Positions 27,587 to 35,294 are shown, numbered from the stretch's first letter. The stretch: 64,000 nucleotides of DNA from Cellvibrio sp. UBA7661 (GCA_002483365.1 DLHT01000013.1:58818-122817), one strand, 5' to 3'. Notes: generated by a model from the sequence alone, not told the origin. A program made the numbers and translations.

Positions 27587-28024
27587 ATGCATTTTATAAA
27601 GTTAATCTTAGTAGGTGTTTTGTTTTCGTTTGTGGGTTGTGCATCAATCGATTGTGACCCTAAAAAACTTGAAACAGGGTATGCTTTGCCGGGTACTAAT
27701 ACAGTAGTGGTCGGAATAGGTCTTGATAAAAATGGTATCCCGAAAGAAACATTTAAAGATGTAGTGGCATATCCCGGTCAAAAAGTTCTTTATGCAGGCC
27801 CAGATGAATTTTCTATCATCTTCAAGAATAGAAAAACACCTAATCGTAAAGTGGAGAATGCTTCGGTTAATGGGGTTGTGGTAATAAAAATTCCTGAAGA
27901 TATTCTGGAAAGAAAAGAATTTGCTGAAGAGTTTCGGAAGAATAAGCAGCTTGTTTTCGATTACGGTATTAAAGCTAATGGAAAAGAGCTTGATCCGCCG
28001 TTAATTATCAAAAGAAAAGATTAA
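27587..28024 (+). CDS. Putative lipoprotein of unknown function
   Basis: The 145-aa protein starts MHFIKLILVGVLFSFVGCAS, with a clear lipobox (FVGC, Cys18). The remainder is a predicted soluble domain rich in Lys and Val with two more cysteines near the N-terminus (DCDP). I do not recognise a family. AGGAGG six bases upstream fixes ATG 27587. It follows the cyclase by 24 bases and shares its A+T-rich composition, so the two may have been acquired or may diverge together. Confidence 0.7.
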   Translation: MHFIKLILVGVLFSFVGCASIDCDPKKLETGYALPGTNTVVVGIGLDKNGIPKETFKDVVAYPGQKVLYAGPDEFSIIFKNRKTPNRKVENASVNGVVVIKIPEDILERKEFAEEFRKNKQLVFDYGIKANGKELDPPLIIKRKD

Positions 28025-28029
28025 GCACT

Positions 28030-28061
28030 AAAAACCAGCGGCTAACCCCGCTGGTTTTTCC
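28030..28061 (+). terminator. Intrinsic terminator
   Basis: The hairpin AAAACCAGCGG-CTAAC-CCCGCTGGTTTT followed by a T-run is immediately after the lipoprotein gene. The remaining bases up to 28280 appear to be promoter region for the next gene. Confidence 0.85.
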
Positions 28062-28280
28062 CCCTCATTCAGCGCGACAGCGTCCCCTGCACAACATCCC
28101 TCACTTCAAAACGTGAATATTTCACATTCCCAACCCCCAATAACGTACATCTATCCCTTCAGTTACCCTTTAAAGTACCCCATGTACCAAGCGTTGTGGG
28201 TTGATTGGCGTCACTCGCGGCATTGGTATTAAAGGACTAGCGTCCGGCGTTTTTGTCATGTGCAAAAAGGAGTTACGCGA

Positions 28281-28628
28281 ATGTTTAACCACTTTCTCAT
28301 CGTTATCGCGCTGCTTTCTTTTTCAATAGCCACCACGGCTGCCGCTGTCCCCATGGATGTGGGTCAAGCCGCCCTGGTGTCTACCCAAAACGCGGATCTG
28401 CACAAGGATGTGGCACAGGCTCAAGGAGGAAACTCCGACAAGGATGTCGCCAATATCAGTCCTGCTCCCTCTCAGGTTGTGCCAGACGATACCCATACCG
28501 TATCCTCGGTTGGCTCATTGTTTGTAGCGCAGCAAGAAACCAATCGCGTTCACCCCCTGACGGTATTGTTCGTTAGCATCGGCTTGGTTGTACTGTTCAT
28601 TTCCCGCAATTCGTCGTCAACCAAGTAG
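28281..28628 (+). CDS. Small secreted or membrane-anchored protein of unknown function
   Basis: The 115-aa protein has an N-terminal signal-like segment (MFNHFLIVIALLSFSIATTAAA), a polar Asp/Gln/Ser-rich middle and a hydrophobic C-terminal helix, LTVLFVSIGLVVLFIS, ending in RNSSSTK. The layout is that of a short periplasmic domain with a C-terminal anchor. AAGGAG about 9 bases upstream supports ATG 28281. It precedes the PAP2/EptA pair by about 100 bases, but a shared role is only a guess. Confidence 0.6.
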   Translation: MFNHFLIVIALLSFSIATTAAAVPMDVGQAALVSTQNADLHKDVAQAQGGNSDKDVANISPAPSQVVPDDTHTVSSVGSLFVAQQETNRVHPLTVLFVSIGLVVLFISRNSSSTK

Positions 28629-28727
28629 TTGGTCATTCAGACGCGATGCTTCTATGTAAGTTTCCTTTCTTAAGAAAGCGTTAAGTTTTTAATCGTAATC
28701 TGATTTCATCGGCTCTTATTGGTTGCG

Positions 28728-29408
28728 GTGAATAAGATTAAAAAATTCCTTCTATTACATTTTTGGCTTCCTTTGCTGGCATTGATTTCCCTTTCGGTGG
28801 TGATATCGATAGGCAATATAGATATGCGCCTTGCCGATTATGTTTACTCGTTACAGGGGCATAACTGGGCATGGAAAAGCGCGTGGCTACTTGAAAATGT
28901 TATCCATAAAGGCGGGAGGGCGTTGTCACTGTTAATGGCGTTGCTGCTGCTGGTTGTTGCGCTTGCATCGTTCGCAGTATCTGTTTTGTCGCCCTTTAAA
29001 AAAACATTGATCTTTCTTTTTATCGCGACGGCGATCGGCAGCATTTTAGTGTCACTGCTGAAATCATCGCTAGCGGTTTCTTGCCCTTGGGAATTTCAGC
29101 GTTATGGCGGTGATCTGGTTTATGCGTCAGTCATCGAGCAACTATTTTTGCGCAATGGAGATGGATGTTTTCCCGCGGGTCATGCCAGTGCCGGGTACGC
29201 GTGGGTATCAGGTTATTTTGTTGGGCTTTTCTATCAGGCGCGATGGCGCTGGTGGGTTTTATTCTCAGCGATAGCGGTTGGTACAGTGTTTGGCTTTGCG
29301 CAGCAGTTGCGTGGAGCGCACTTTATATCGCATGATCTTTGGACATTAGCGGTGTGTTGGTTTGTTTCGTTGTGTACATATGTTTTGTTTTTCAAAAAAT
29401 CGATTTAA
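28728..29408 (+). CDS. PAP2-family membrane phosphatase (lipid A phosphatase-like)
   Basis: The protein has about six membrane segments and the three PAP2 motifs in order: KSSLAVSCPWEFQRYGG (motif 1, degenerate), CFPAGHASAGYAW (motif 2) and LRGAHFISHDLWT (motif 3, with the catalytic His). Members remove phosphate from lipids such as undecaprenyl diphosphate or lipid A. Starts are uncertain: TTG 28719 and GTG 28728 are in frame and I list the GTG. The gene lies 20 bases before an EptA-type transferase gene, a pairing that points to lipid A. Confidence 0.82.
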   Translation: MNKIKKFLLLHFWLPLLALISLSVVISIGNIDMRLADYVYSLQGHNWAWKSAWLLENVIHKGGRALSLLMALLLLVVALASFAVSVLSPFKKTLIFLFIATAIGSILVSLLKSSLAVSCPWEFQRYGGDLVYASVIEQLFLRNGDGCFPAGHASAGYAWVSGYFVGLFYQARWRWWVLFSAIAVGTVFGFAQQLRGAHFISHDLWTLAVCWFVSLCTYVLFFKKSI

Positions 29409-29428
29409 GTAATGGATGGTAAATAAGC

Positions 29429-31078
29429 ATGTCGATGAGCATTGCAGTTGAGCCTACTCATGGTCGCGCGGAACAGCAATTTAGTCCGGTTGTCGTTGCC
29501 GCACTCTTATCTTTGTTTTTTGTCTGCTTTTACAATGCCTTCTTTTTTCGATCGGTTATTGATCTTGTCGGCATCACTAATATTAATGGTGCATTATTTA
29601 TCGCTAACCTGAGTATTTTGCTGTGGTTGGTCACGTTTATTTTTATTTACCTCGTCACCATTCCCTATGTGGTTAATATCTTGTTTCCCATTGTTTTTTT
29701 TGCTGCGTCTTGTACTGCTTATTTTATGGATACCTATGGTGTGGTTATTCATAAATTGATGGTTCAGAATGTCATGGAAACGGATATAGCAGAAGTAAAG
29801 GATCTGCTTAATATAAAGCTTGCCTTATATATTGTTGCTTTGGGGCTTTTGCCTTCTATTGTATTGTGGCGCATAAGAGTCCGGTATGGCAGCGTGGGTG
29901 TGGAAGGTTGGAATAAGCTGAAATATATATCTATTTCGCTCATTGTCTGTGTGATTTTAATTTTAAGTATGTCAATGGATTATGCTTCTTTTTTTCGTAA
30001 TCACAAAAGTATTCGTCAGTCAGCCAATCCGCTTAATTTTATTTATGCAACAGGTTCTTATGCTGCATCTCTTCTTGAAAAAGACATTGTAATAAAGCCC
30101 ATTGAGAATGATGCAAAAATCAGCGCTTTTGGGGCGAGTCAGGTAAAGCCAACATTGCTGGTGTTAGTGGTGGGTGAAACAGCAAGAGCAGATCATTTTG
30201 GTATTAATGGCTATGAGCGAGACACAACGCCATTACTTGCGCAGCAGAACATCATTAACTTTCCCCGTGTGACATCCTGTGGAACAGAGACAGCAGTTTC
30301 TGTGCCTTGTATGTTTTCCAATTTAGGTCGTCGCGGCTACTCTGACTCAAAAGCAAAATCCCAAGAGGGATTGTTGGATGTTGTTTCTCACGCGGGAGTC
30401 GATGTTTTATGGCGCGATAACAATTCCAGTTGCAAGGGTACGTGTAATCGTGTCACCAGTGAAGACATGCAAAGGCTGCGCGTGTCGGAAGTCTGTAATT
30501 CCGACGAGTGTTACGATGAGATTTTGTTGCACGATTTGGATAGCAAAGTGTTCCCTGTTGTAGGGAGTAAATTATTGGTTTTACACCAAAAGGGCAGTCA
30601 TGGGCCTGATTACCACAAGCGCTATCCTAAAGACCATGCTTTTTTCTTACCGGTATGCCAAACCAACCAATTGCAAGATTGCACCAGAGAGGAAGTCATC
30701 AATGCGTTTGATAATACTATTCGTTATACCGACTATTTTTTGAATAAAACGATTGAATGGGTAAAACAGAAAAACTCGCAATATAACACTGCTTTAATTT
30801 ATATGTCCGATCATGGGGAATCCTTGGGGGAAAAGCATCTCTACCTTCATGGTATGCCCTACGGGATTGCACCTAAAGCGCAAAAACATGTTCCATTAAT
30901 TATGTGGATGTCAGATGAGTATGTGAGTGCAAACCACATCAATAAAAACTGTTTACACAATCTGAACCAAAAGTCTTATTCCCATGACAACCTATTCCAT
31001 ACCGTACTCGGGTTATTGCACATAGAGACCAGTGTGCTCAATCGCAATCTTGATATATTGAATACATGCAGGAGTTGA
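29429..31078 (+). CDS. eptA: Lipid A phosphoethanolamine transferase (EptA family)
   Basis: The 549-aa inner-membrane enzyme has five predicted N-terminal helices and a periplasmic sulfatase-fold domain. The metal ligand Glu250 is in VVGETARADHFG. The nucleophile is Thr288 in SCGTETAVSVPCMF. Further zinc motifs are HQKGSHGPDYHKRYP and YMSDHGESLGEKHLYLHG. Cysteines are placed as in the disulfide-bonded EptA/MCR domain. The enzyme adds phosphoethanolamine to lipid A phosphates, which lowers polymyxin binding in known members. It is the second gene of a pair with the PAP2 phosphatase. Confidence 0.93.
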   Translation: MSMSIAVEPTHGRAEQQFSPVVVAALLSLFFVCFYNAFFFRSVIDLVGITNINGALFIANLSILLWLVTFIFIYLVTIPYVVNILFPIVFFAASCTAYFMDTYGVVIHKLMVQNVMETDIAEVKDLLNIKLALYIVALGLLPSIVLWRIRVRYGSVGVEGWNKLKYISISLIVCVILILSMSMDYASFFRNHKSIRQSANPLNFIYATGSYAASLLEKDIVIKPIENDAKISAFGASQVKPTLLVLVVGETARADHFGINGYERDTTPLLAQQNIINFPRVTSCGTETAVSVPCMFSNLGRRGYSDSKAKSQEGLLDVVSHAGVDVLWRDNNSSCKGTCNRVTSEDMQRLRVSEVCNSDECYDEILLHDLDSKVFPVVGSKLLVLHQKGSHGPDYHKRYPKDHAFFLPVCQTNQLQDCTREEVINAFDNTIRYTDYFLNKTIEWVKQKNSQYNTALIYMSDHGESLGEKHLYLHGMPYGIAPKAQKHVPLIMWMSDEYVSANHINKNCLHNLNQKSYSHDNLFHTVLGLLHIETSVLNRNLDILNTCRS

Positions 31079-31089
31079 TACGTGAGGAG

Positions 31090-31419
31090 TTATAAAAAGG
31101 TTTGAATTTTTGCGACAGTATCTATATCAATCAACACAAGTGCGCAGGCGAACATAAAAAAATAAATCCAGCGAATTAATCGCCTGCACAGCGCAATAAA
31201 AATGGGATCATGCGTTCGCGTATAGGCACCGCTGTTTAAAAAATTGAATAAACATGGCTCCGTAGGTAAATCGGTATTTTCATGCTGTAAATTAAATTCC
31301 AAAAATAACTCAGGCCAATTAGCTTCCGCATAATCCAGCACACGCCGCCGCAACGATACAATCGGCACGATCATGAGTGTCAACATACAAAACGTCGTAT
31401 AAGGCGCTGTCTCAAACAT
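31090..31419 (-). CDS. Small two-helix membrane protein, UspB-like
   Basis: The 109-aa protein has a membrane helix at each end and a charged middle. The spacing and the piece DPIFIALCRRLIRW before the second helix are reminiscent of universal stress protein B, but identity by eye is low. ATG 31419 is used; a GTG at 31428 is also in frame. It is convergent with eptA, with only 11 bases between stops and no obvious terminator. Its promoter lies in the 31420-31600 region, next to the prophage junction. Confidence 0.5.
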   Translation of the reverse strand: MFETAPYTTFCMLTLMIVPIVSLRRRVLDYAEANWPELFLEFNLQHENTDLPTEPCLFNFLNSGAYTRTHDPIFIALCRRLIRWIYFFMFACALVLIDIDTVAKIQTFL

Positions 31420-31576
31420 GACCCGCACACCATTTCGCCACCCATGCAGTCTTTGGCAGCATGAGTTCAGTTTATTTTATAAACGTAATAGCAAAGCATA
31501 TCGACCAATTCTTACGAGATGCTTAAGGCGATAGTAGCGGGATGGGCGTATCGGGGCGAGGGAAGCTCAAGACAAT

Positions 31577-31612
31577 AAAAAAGCCGACGAGGCGTTAACC
31601 AGGTCGGCTTTT
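31577..31612 (-). terminator. Displaced host tRNA-Met terminator
   Basis: Read on the minus strand, AAAAGCCGAC and GTCGGCTTTT form a 10-bp stem with a 14-base loop and a T-run. It sits 3' of the tRNA fragment in attL and is presumably the original terminator of the tRNA before insertion. Confidence 0.7.
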
Positions 31613-31663
31613 CAAATATGGTAGCTAGAGGCGGACTTGAACCGCCGACCCCAGCATTATGAG
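31608..31663. repeat. attL: left copy of 56-bp direct repeat with 45-nt tRNA-Met 3' fragment
   Basis: The sequence is identical over 56 bases to 40985-41040. Bases 31619-31663 equal the 3' 45 nt of tRNA-Met, including the encoded CCA; 31608-31618 are the bases just downstream. The tRNA 5' half is missing here, so this copy is not functional. Identity stops one base after the anticodon region, marking the recombination limit. Confidence 0.93.
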
Positions 31664-31835
31664 AGCTGATAACTCACCCTCATAGAACCTCAAAACCAAT
31701 AAAATCAATAACTTAAAACCACATTAAACCTCGTTACACCATACTAAATCATCTAGTTATGGATTGGTAATTGGTGATTTTGTGAGATTTGGATTAATCT
31801 GCTGGTTTTTAGGCCAATTCAGAAGGTTGTATTCT

Positions 31836-32222
31836 ATGGAAGATGAAAAAAATCAGCTTGGGCTTGGGTTTCGCCCTAATCTTGGATTCGGACTGGGTGG
31901 TAATAGCGGGTTGTTGGGAGGGCTGGCGGTTTATGATTCATTTTACGATGTAAATCAGCTTTGGTTCTTTGAAAAGGAGGTGCATTTGGATGGCTACCGT
32001 TTTAAAAATTGCCGTTTCGAATCTTCCAAATTGTTTGTAAGCTCTACTAAATTTGAGCTCATTGACTGCATGCTTGATGACAAAACCACAATAATTTATT
32101 CGCCTGATATATTAAAAATTATCAAGCTTTGGTATTCCAGAAGCTCAGAAATGTACAGCACATTTCCTTACTTCACTCCTCAAAAGAATGCTAATGGAAC
32201 TATTACGATAAAAAGTAGTTGA
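31836..32222 (+). CDS. Prophage left-end cargo protein 1 (unknown)
   Basis: The 128-aa protein has a glycine/leucine-rich N-terminal third (LGLGFRPNLGFGLGGNSG) and a C-terminal part with a short beta-rich pattern (VHLDGYRFKNCRFESSKL) seen in small unclassified bacterial proteins. No catalytic motif is seen. AGAAGG nine bases before ATG 31836 supports this start. It is followed after 15 bases by cargo gene 2, so the two likely form an operon. It is not a core inovirus gene and may be an accessory (moron) function. Confidence 0.6.
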   Translation: MEDEKNQLGLGFRPNLGFGLGGNSGLLGGLAVYDSFYDVNQLWFFEKEVHLDGYRFKNCRFESSKLFVSSTKFELIDCMLDDKTTIIYSPDILKIIKLWYSRSSEMYSTFPYFTPQKNANGTITIKSS

Positions 32223-32237
32223 TAGAGGGATAACAAG

Positions 32238-32801
32238 ATGGACGTTACTGATACCGCTAGCCTTCCAATACCTCCTAAACATAATCAAGCTTTTCCCGTG
32301 GTTCTTGTTTGCCTAGGAGGTACTTGTCTTCCTACTGCATTTCTATTTGCATGGCATGACAAGAATTTTTGGATTCCTTTAGTATCTGGTTTTGTACTTA
32401 TAAGTGTTGCGGCTCTTTTATGGCTAAAATCCCATAGGGTCAATGATTTAAAGGGGGCTCATCCGACAAGTATGGTGTTGCCTAATGGTGCAAAATTTGA
32501 TGCTGATATGCGTACATTGGAGTCACCTCGAGCTCTCAAGGCAATTACGGATCTTTTAAATTTATACTCTAATATAAAACCTTTACCTGCCGCTGATGGA
32601 GTTGTGGACGATTCGGGTGGGATAGTTAAAAACTCTTCTCAACAAGCCGCTGACGCCGTTGACAAAGTTAATGCCGAAGTTCAGTCGACTCTGAATAAGC
32701 TGGGTAGTAAATTCACTTCTGATAGCTCTGAACCGCAAGAATTTTTGGCGAATCCTCCTATCGATCCTGAAACGCTAAATCATAATTCCCCTGGAATATA
32801 A
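32238..32801 (+). CDS. Prophage left-end cargo protein 2: membrane protein (unknown)
   Basis: The 187-aa protein has two N-terminal membrane helices (about 18-39 and 45-63, the pair joined by a short loop HDKNFW) and a long polar, partly helical C-terminal tail. No family was recognised. It is directly downstream of cargo 1 in the same direction. The pairing of a soluble and a membrane protein at the phage edge is a common layout for exclusion or defence functions, but nothing in the sequence proves this. Confidence 0.6.
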   Translation: MDVTDTASLPIPPKHNQAFPVVLVCLGGTCLPTAFLFAWHDKNFWIPLVSGFVLISVAALLWLKSHRVNDLKGAHPTSMVLPNGAKFDADMRTLESPRALKAITDLLNLYSNIKPLPAADGVVDDSGGIVKNSSQQAADAVDKVNAEVQSTLNKLGSKFTSDSSEPQEFLANPPIDPETLNHNSPGI

Positions 32802-32917
32802 ATATTTTTTCTCTGCCCATGACATTCAACTCGAGCCAGTTGCTTTCGGTTTATATTTAAATCAAATGATTCAATTTTTCATAGCTTCATTTGCGGATAA
32901 AGTTTTTTGATTGCTGC

Positions 32918-33505
32918 TCAATTTCTGTGTTTGGTAACCCATTCCGGCTCCTTCAGTCCTTGCATGCAAAGCTTCACATCATCATCAATTTTATTATTCG
33001 GTTTTACGCATTCTTTAAGTGATCGTGTAGCTATGAATGCTTCTTGCGCTTTTCCTTGGTTTTGTTCTATTTCTCTGCGAGTTCTGTTTACATGCTCGCA
33101 AGCCATATTGCGAAGATTGCGGGTGTGTTCGCTTCCATATTGATTGTGTTGTTGTATCCAATAATTGCAGGTTTTTATTACCTGCTGTAGTTGCGGATTG
33201 TCTGTATCGATTGATATGGGTTCTTCGTTGTAGCGGTTGTTGTTTTCTGGTTTTTTTCCTGTCGCTACGCTGATTAGTGGTGGGCCTGCATTAAATCTTC
33301 TCAGGCATTTGGGTAGTTCTTTGGCGTTGTGATCTCGGCTTTGTTGCCACATTTTCATATAGCTTTGATCGCCGCCTTGTTGAAGTTTGTATTCTGCTTG
33401 TCTTAATTGCCTTTCTATCCGCCAGCACTCGTTTGCGTTGGCAGTTTTTATTATTAAGATGTTTACAAACAGTGTTCCAATCACAAGTGAAATTATCTTT
33501 TTCAC
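32918..33505 (-). CDS. Prophage secreted six-cysteine protein
   Basis: The protein (195 aa) starts with a classical signal peptide, (V/M)KKIISLVIGTLFVNILIIK, ending near TANA. The mature part contains six cysteines (in ECW, KCL, TCN, ACE, ECV, LCM), an even number suited to disulfides in the periplasm or outside the cell. GTG 33505 is preferred: GGAGG lies 8 bases upstream; an ATG at 33520 would put the ribosome-binding site inside the gene. It is downstream of the repressor-like gene on the same strand, so it is probably made in the lysogen. No family recognised. Confidence 0.65.
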   Translation of the reverse strand: MKKIISLVIGTLFVNILIIKTANANECWRIERQLRQAEYKLQQGGDQSYMKMWQQSRDHNAKELPKCLRRFNAGPPLISVATGKKPENNNRYNEEPISIDTDNPQLQQVIKTCNYWIQQHNQYGSEHTRNLRNMACEHVNRTRREIEQNQGKAQEAFIATRSLKECVKPNNKIDDDVKLCMQGLKEPEWVTKHRN

Positions 33506-33545
33506 CTTACCTTCCTCCATCTACTGGCAACCTTAGCCGCAATAA

Positions 33546-33827
33546 TTAGGCTCTCCCTTGTGTTCCTAAGTCACCCAAGGCTTTTTTCGTCATTGGGCTT
33601 ATCTGTCCTGCCTCGGGCAACTCTTCACCATATGCGAGCCAGAGTCTGTATTCAGGCCATGCCTTTCCAACAGCTTCAATTTCTTCATGGCGCAATTTTG
33701 CTTTGCGTTGCAGAGCGTTAGTCCATCGAGTGTAGCTAATGCCGGTTTTCTGGCTTAGTGCATCGCGGCTAACCCTTTCAGTTTCAATTATTAGATTGAG
33801 TCTGTCTATTACATCAAATGACGTCAT
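33546..33827 (-). CDS. Prophage repressor-like DNA-binding protein
   Basis: The 93-aa protein has an N-terminal helix-turn-helix (VSRDALSQKTGISYTRWTNALQRK) and a C-terminal stretch EYRLWLAYGEELPEAGQISPMT, a pattern seen in regulators of Pseudomonas-type phages. It is divergent from the rightward early operon and the intervening region has three 10-bp operator-like sites at 13-bp spacing. It is therefore the best candidate for the lysogeny repressor. Confidence 0.75.
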   Translation of the reverse strand: MTSFDVIDRLNLIIETERVSRDALSQKTGISYTRWTNALQRKAKLRHEEIEAVGKAWPEYRLWLAYGEELPEAGQISPMTKKALGDLGTQGRA

Positions 33828-33833
33828 AAGTAT

Positions 33834-33872
33834 TTATTACTAGTAATAATTACCAGTAACTATTACCTTTAA
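33834..33872. promoter_or_regulatory. Three-site operator array between repressor and early operon
   Basis: Three sites, TTACTAGTAA (33837-33846), TTACCAGTAA (33850-33859) and TTACCTTTAA (33863-33872), are each 10 bp with 3-bp spacers, a strict 13-bp period. The first is inside a perfect 16-bp palindrome (33834-33849). The symmetry decays from left to right as in graded phage operators. They begin seven bases upstream of the repressor-like gene's start. Confidence 0.72.
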
Positions 33873-33965
33873 TTGAAGTTAATCGTTGTTCATTCTGGCT
33901 CACGAAGGTCTAAAAACCAAGCCATGAACCTCATTGAAACTCACTAAACCATAAAGGTAATGGCT

Positions 33966-34226
33966 ATGTCAGTAATGGATGTTCATATAAAAGCTGTCGA
34001 TGGAGTCGAATGGCGCATTGCCTTTACTGTTACCCGCACTTTTCTAGCGTCTATCCCAACCGGCTCCTTTTGCCTCTGCTCCTCACATATCAACCATGAC
34101 ATTCAAGCAGGGCAGGTGATCTTTTCTGTTTACCTCGCAAACGCCTACATCAATTTCCCCGTATCTGAACTGAAAAAATTCAAAGCATTTTTGCAGCAAG
34201 TGAAAGCTGCCAAGGCGGCTGCGTAA
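33966..34226 (+). CDS. Prophage early protein (unknown, 86 aa)
   Basis: This is the first gene of the rightward phage operon. It has no recognised domain. The middle contains a Cys-x-Cys (FCLCSSH) and the C-terminus is a lysine/alanine helix (KKFKAFLQQVKAAKAAA). AAAGG lies 8 bases before ATG 33966; an ATG at 33960 is too close to it. Its stop overlaps the next start (TAATG). Confidence 0.65.
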   Translation: MSVMDVHIKAVDGVEWRIAFTVTRTFLASIPTGSFCLCSSHINHDIQAGQVIFSVYLANAYINFPVSELKKFKAFLQQVKAAKAAA

Positions 34227-34462
34227 TGTCGTTCGATCAAAACATCATCGTGAATTTATCGGTAATCGCTCCTGTGGTTTCTCAAGAGCAATTCGCAACC
34301 TTCATCGGTTCAACACCAGATACCGTCCGCGGCTGGGTCGAGAATGACACACTCCCGCATGTAAAAATTGGTCGCCAGCGTTACATCAATGTCATTGCAT
34401 TTGTTGATGACCTGAAAAACGGAAAAACGATTTTTAGTCGAGGTGAATATGCTCACGACTGA
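34226..34462 (+). CDS. Prophage excisionase/AlpA-like helix-turn-helix protein
   Basis: The 78-aa protein contains a MerR/excisionase-type winged helix: VSQEQFATFIGSTPDTVRGWVENDTLPHVKIGRQRYI. It may act as a recombination directionality factor or regulator. Its start overlaps the stop of the preceding gene and its 3' end overlaps the next gene by 14 bases, consistent with a tightly packed operon. Confidence 0.72.
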   Translation: MSFDQNIIVNLSVIAPVVSQEQFATFIGSTPDTVRGWVENDTLPHVKIGRQRYINVIAFVDDLKNGKTIFSRGEYAHD

Positions 34463-34715
34463 AAAACACATCGTTCGCATTTTTATGTTTTTTATTTTCG
34501 CGATGCTCTTAATGGTGGGGTGGAAAGAATATTTAAACCACACGCACCCCATCGCCTGTACACAGTTGCCTAGTCGCTCTGTCTTGGACGCTACCCACGC
34601 AAAAGAGAATGTGCGGATTCTCTGTGGGTCTGCGTCCCCTTTTATTCCTACATTCTGTGATGACAAGCTGGGTCACGGGATTAATTCAATTCCAGCTCTC
34701 TTAATCAAAAGGTAA
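34449..34715 (+). CDS. Prophage small membrane protein (unknown, 88 aa)
   Basis: The protein has one N-terminal membrane helix (about 10-27: VRIFMFFIFAMLLMVGW) and a periplasmic-type tail with three cysteines. GAGG six bases upstream supports ATG 34449 over GTG 34443. No family recognised. It lies between the excisionase-like and ssDNA-binding genes. Confidence 0.6.
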   Translation: MLTTEKHIVRIFMFFIFAMLLMVGWKEYLNHTHPIACTQLPSRSVLDATHAKENVRILCGSASPFIPTFCDDKLGHGINSIPALLIKR

Positions 34716-34720
34716 ATGCC

Positions 34721-35044
34721 ATGAACCAAACTATGACTGTTGATTTATACGGTGCCTCTATCGCTGATATGGAAGGAACAAAGTACGTGTCTTTGTTTCT
34801 TGGCCAGCAAGTCGAAAACGAAAAAGAAGAAAATGCAAAAGGCATCGTGATTATGAAAATGCCTTGTGATCCTGACGTGTACGAGTCCCTTCGTTTTGCA
34901 AAATATCCTGTTCAGGTTGAATTGTCGTATCGGTTGAAAAAAGCAGCACAAGGTCGTCTTGGTCAGTTTTGTACAGGCGTTAAAGCCATTGATGCTCGCA
35001 GTCCTATTGCTGCATCTGCTAACAAACCTTCATCTGCTAATTAA
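34721..35044 (+). CDS. Prophage ssDNA-binding protein (gpV-like)
   Basis: The 107-aa protein has an OB-like beta-rich core (KYVSLFLGQQVE, GIVIMKMPCD, YPVQVELSYRL) and a flexible Ala/Ser C-terminus. Its place immediately upstream of the small coat genes is that of gene V in filamentous phages, whose product coats the single-stranded genome before assembly. The family match by eye is moderate. Confidence 0.6.
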   Translation: MNQTMTVDLYGASIADMEGTKYVSLFLGQQVENEKEENAKGIVIMKMPCDPDVYESLRFAKYPVQVELSYRLKKAAQGRLGQFCTGVKAIDARSPIAASANKPSSAN

Positions 35045-35054
35045 CAGGTGATGT

Positions 35055-35294
35055 ATGCCGTTTTATCTCCGGTGCGAAAGTGAAATAACCATTGTAGATG
35101 GTTCACTTCATTGCTCCGCATGGCAAAGCGTTTCGGAGGATGAATTGTTGGGCGCTCTCGTCCGTTCATCAATGCTCACACAAGAGGATTTTTGGATTGT
35201 TGGCGCGGGCGTTACAGCAATCATGTGCACTGCAATTGGTGTACGTGTGTTGTTAAAACTTTTGTTCAATTCCTCGAAAGGTAATGAGTCATGA
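35055..35294 (+). CDS. Prophage small membrane coat protein (gpVII/gpIX-like position)
   Basis: The 79-aa protein has a polar N-terminal half and one membrane helix (about 46-70: FWIVGAGVTAIMCTAIGVRVLLKLL). It stands directly before the major coat gene and overlaps it by four bases (ATGA). In filamentous phages this slot encodes minor virion-tip proteins. Confidence 0.6.
   Translation: MPFYLRCESEITIVDGSLHCSAWQSVSEDELLGALVRSSMLTQEDFWIVGAGVTAIMCTAIGVRVLLKLLFNSSKGNES

Larger units (their letters stand above)
31420..31835. other. Junction region of 416 bp: host promoter, displaced tRNA terminator, attL, phage left end
   Basis: No gene is seen. From left to right it holds the likely promoter of the UspB-like gene, a minus-strand intrinsic terminator (31577-31612), the left copy of the 56-bp att repeat, and about 170 bases of A+T-rich phage non-coding DNA before the first cargo gene. 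Confidence 0.7.

Noticed and set aside
28728..31078. EptA-PAP2 pair as a mobile mcr cassette
   Set aside because: No insertion sequence, terminal repeats or direct repeats were found around it, and the gene order differs from mcr-1-pap2.
33037..33273. Plus-strand open frames opposite the six-cysteine phage protein
   Set aside because: They are shadows: the minus-strand frame has a signal peptide, ribosome-binding site and operon context.
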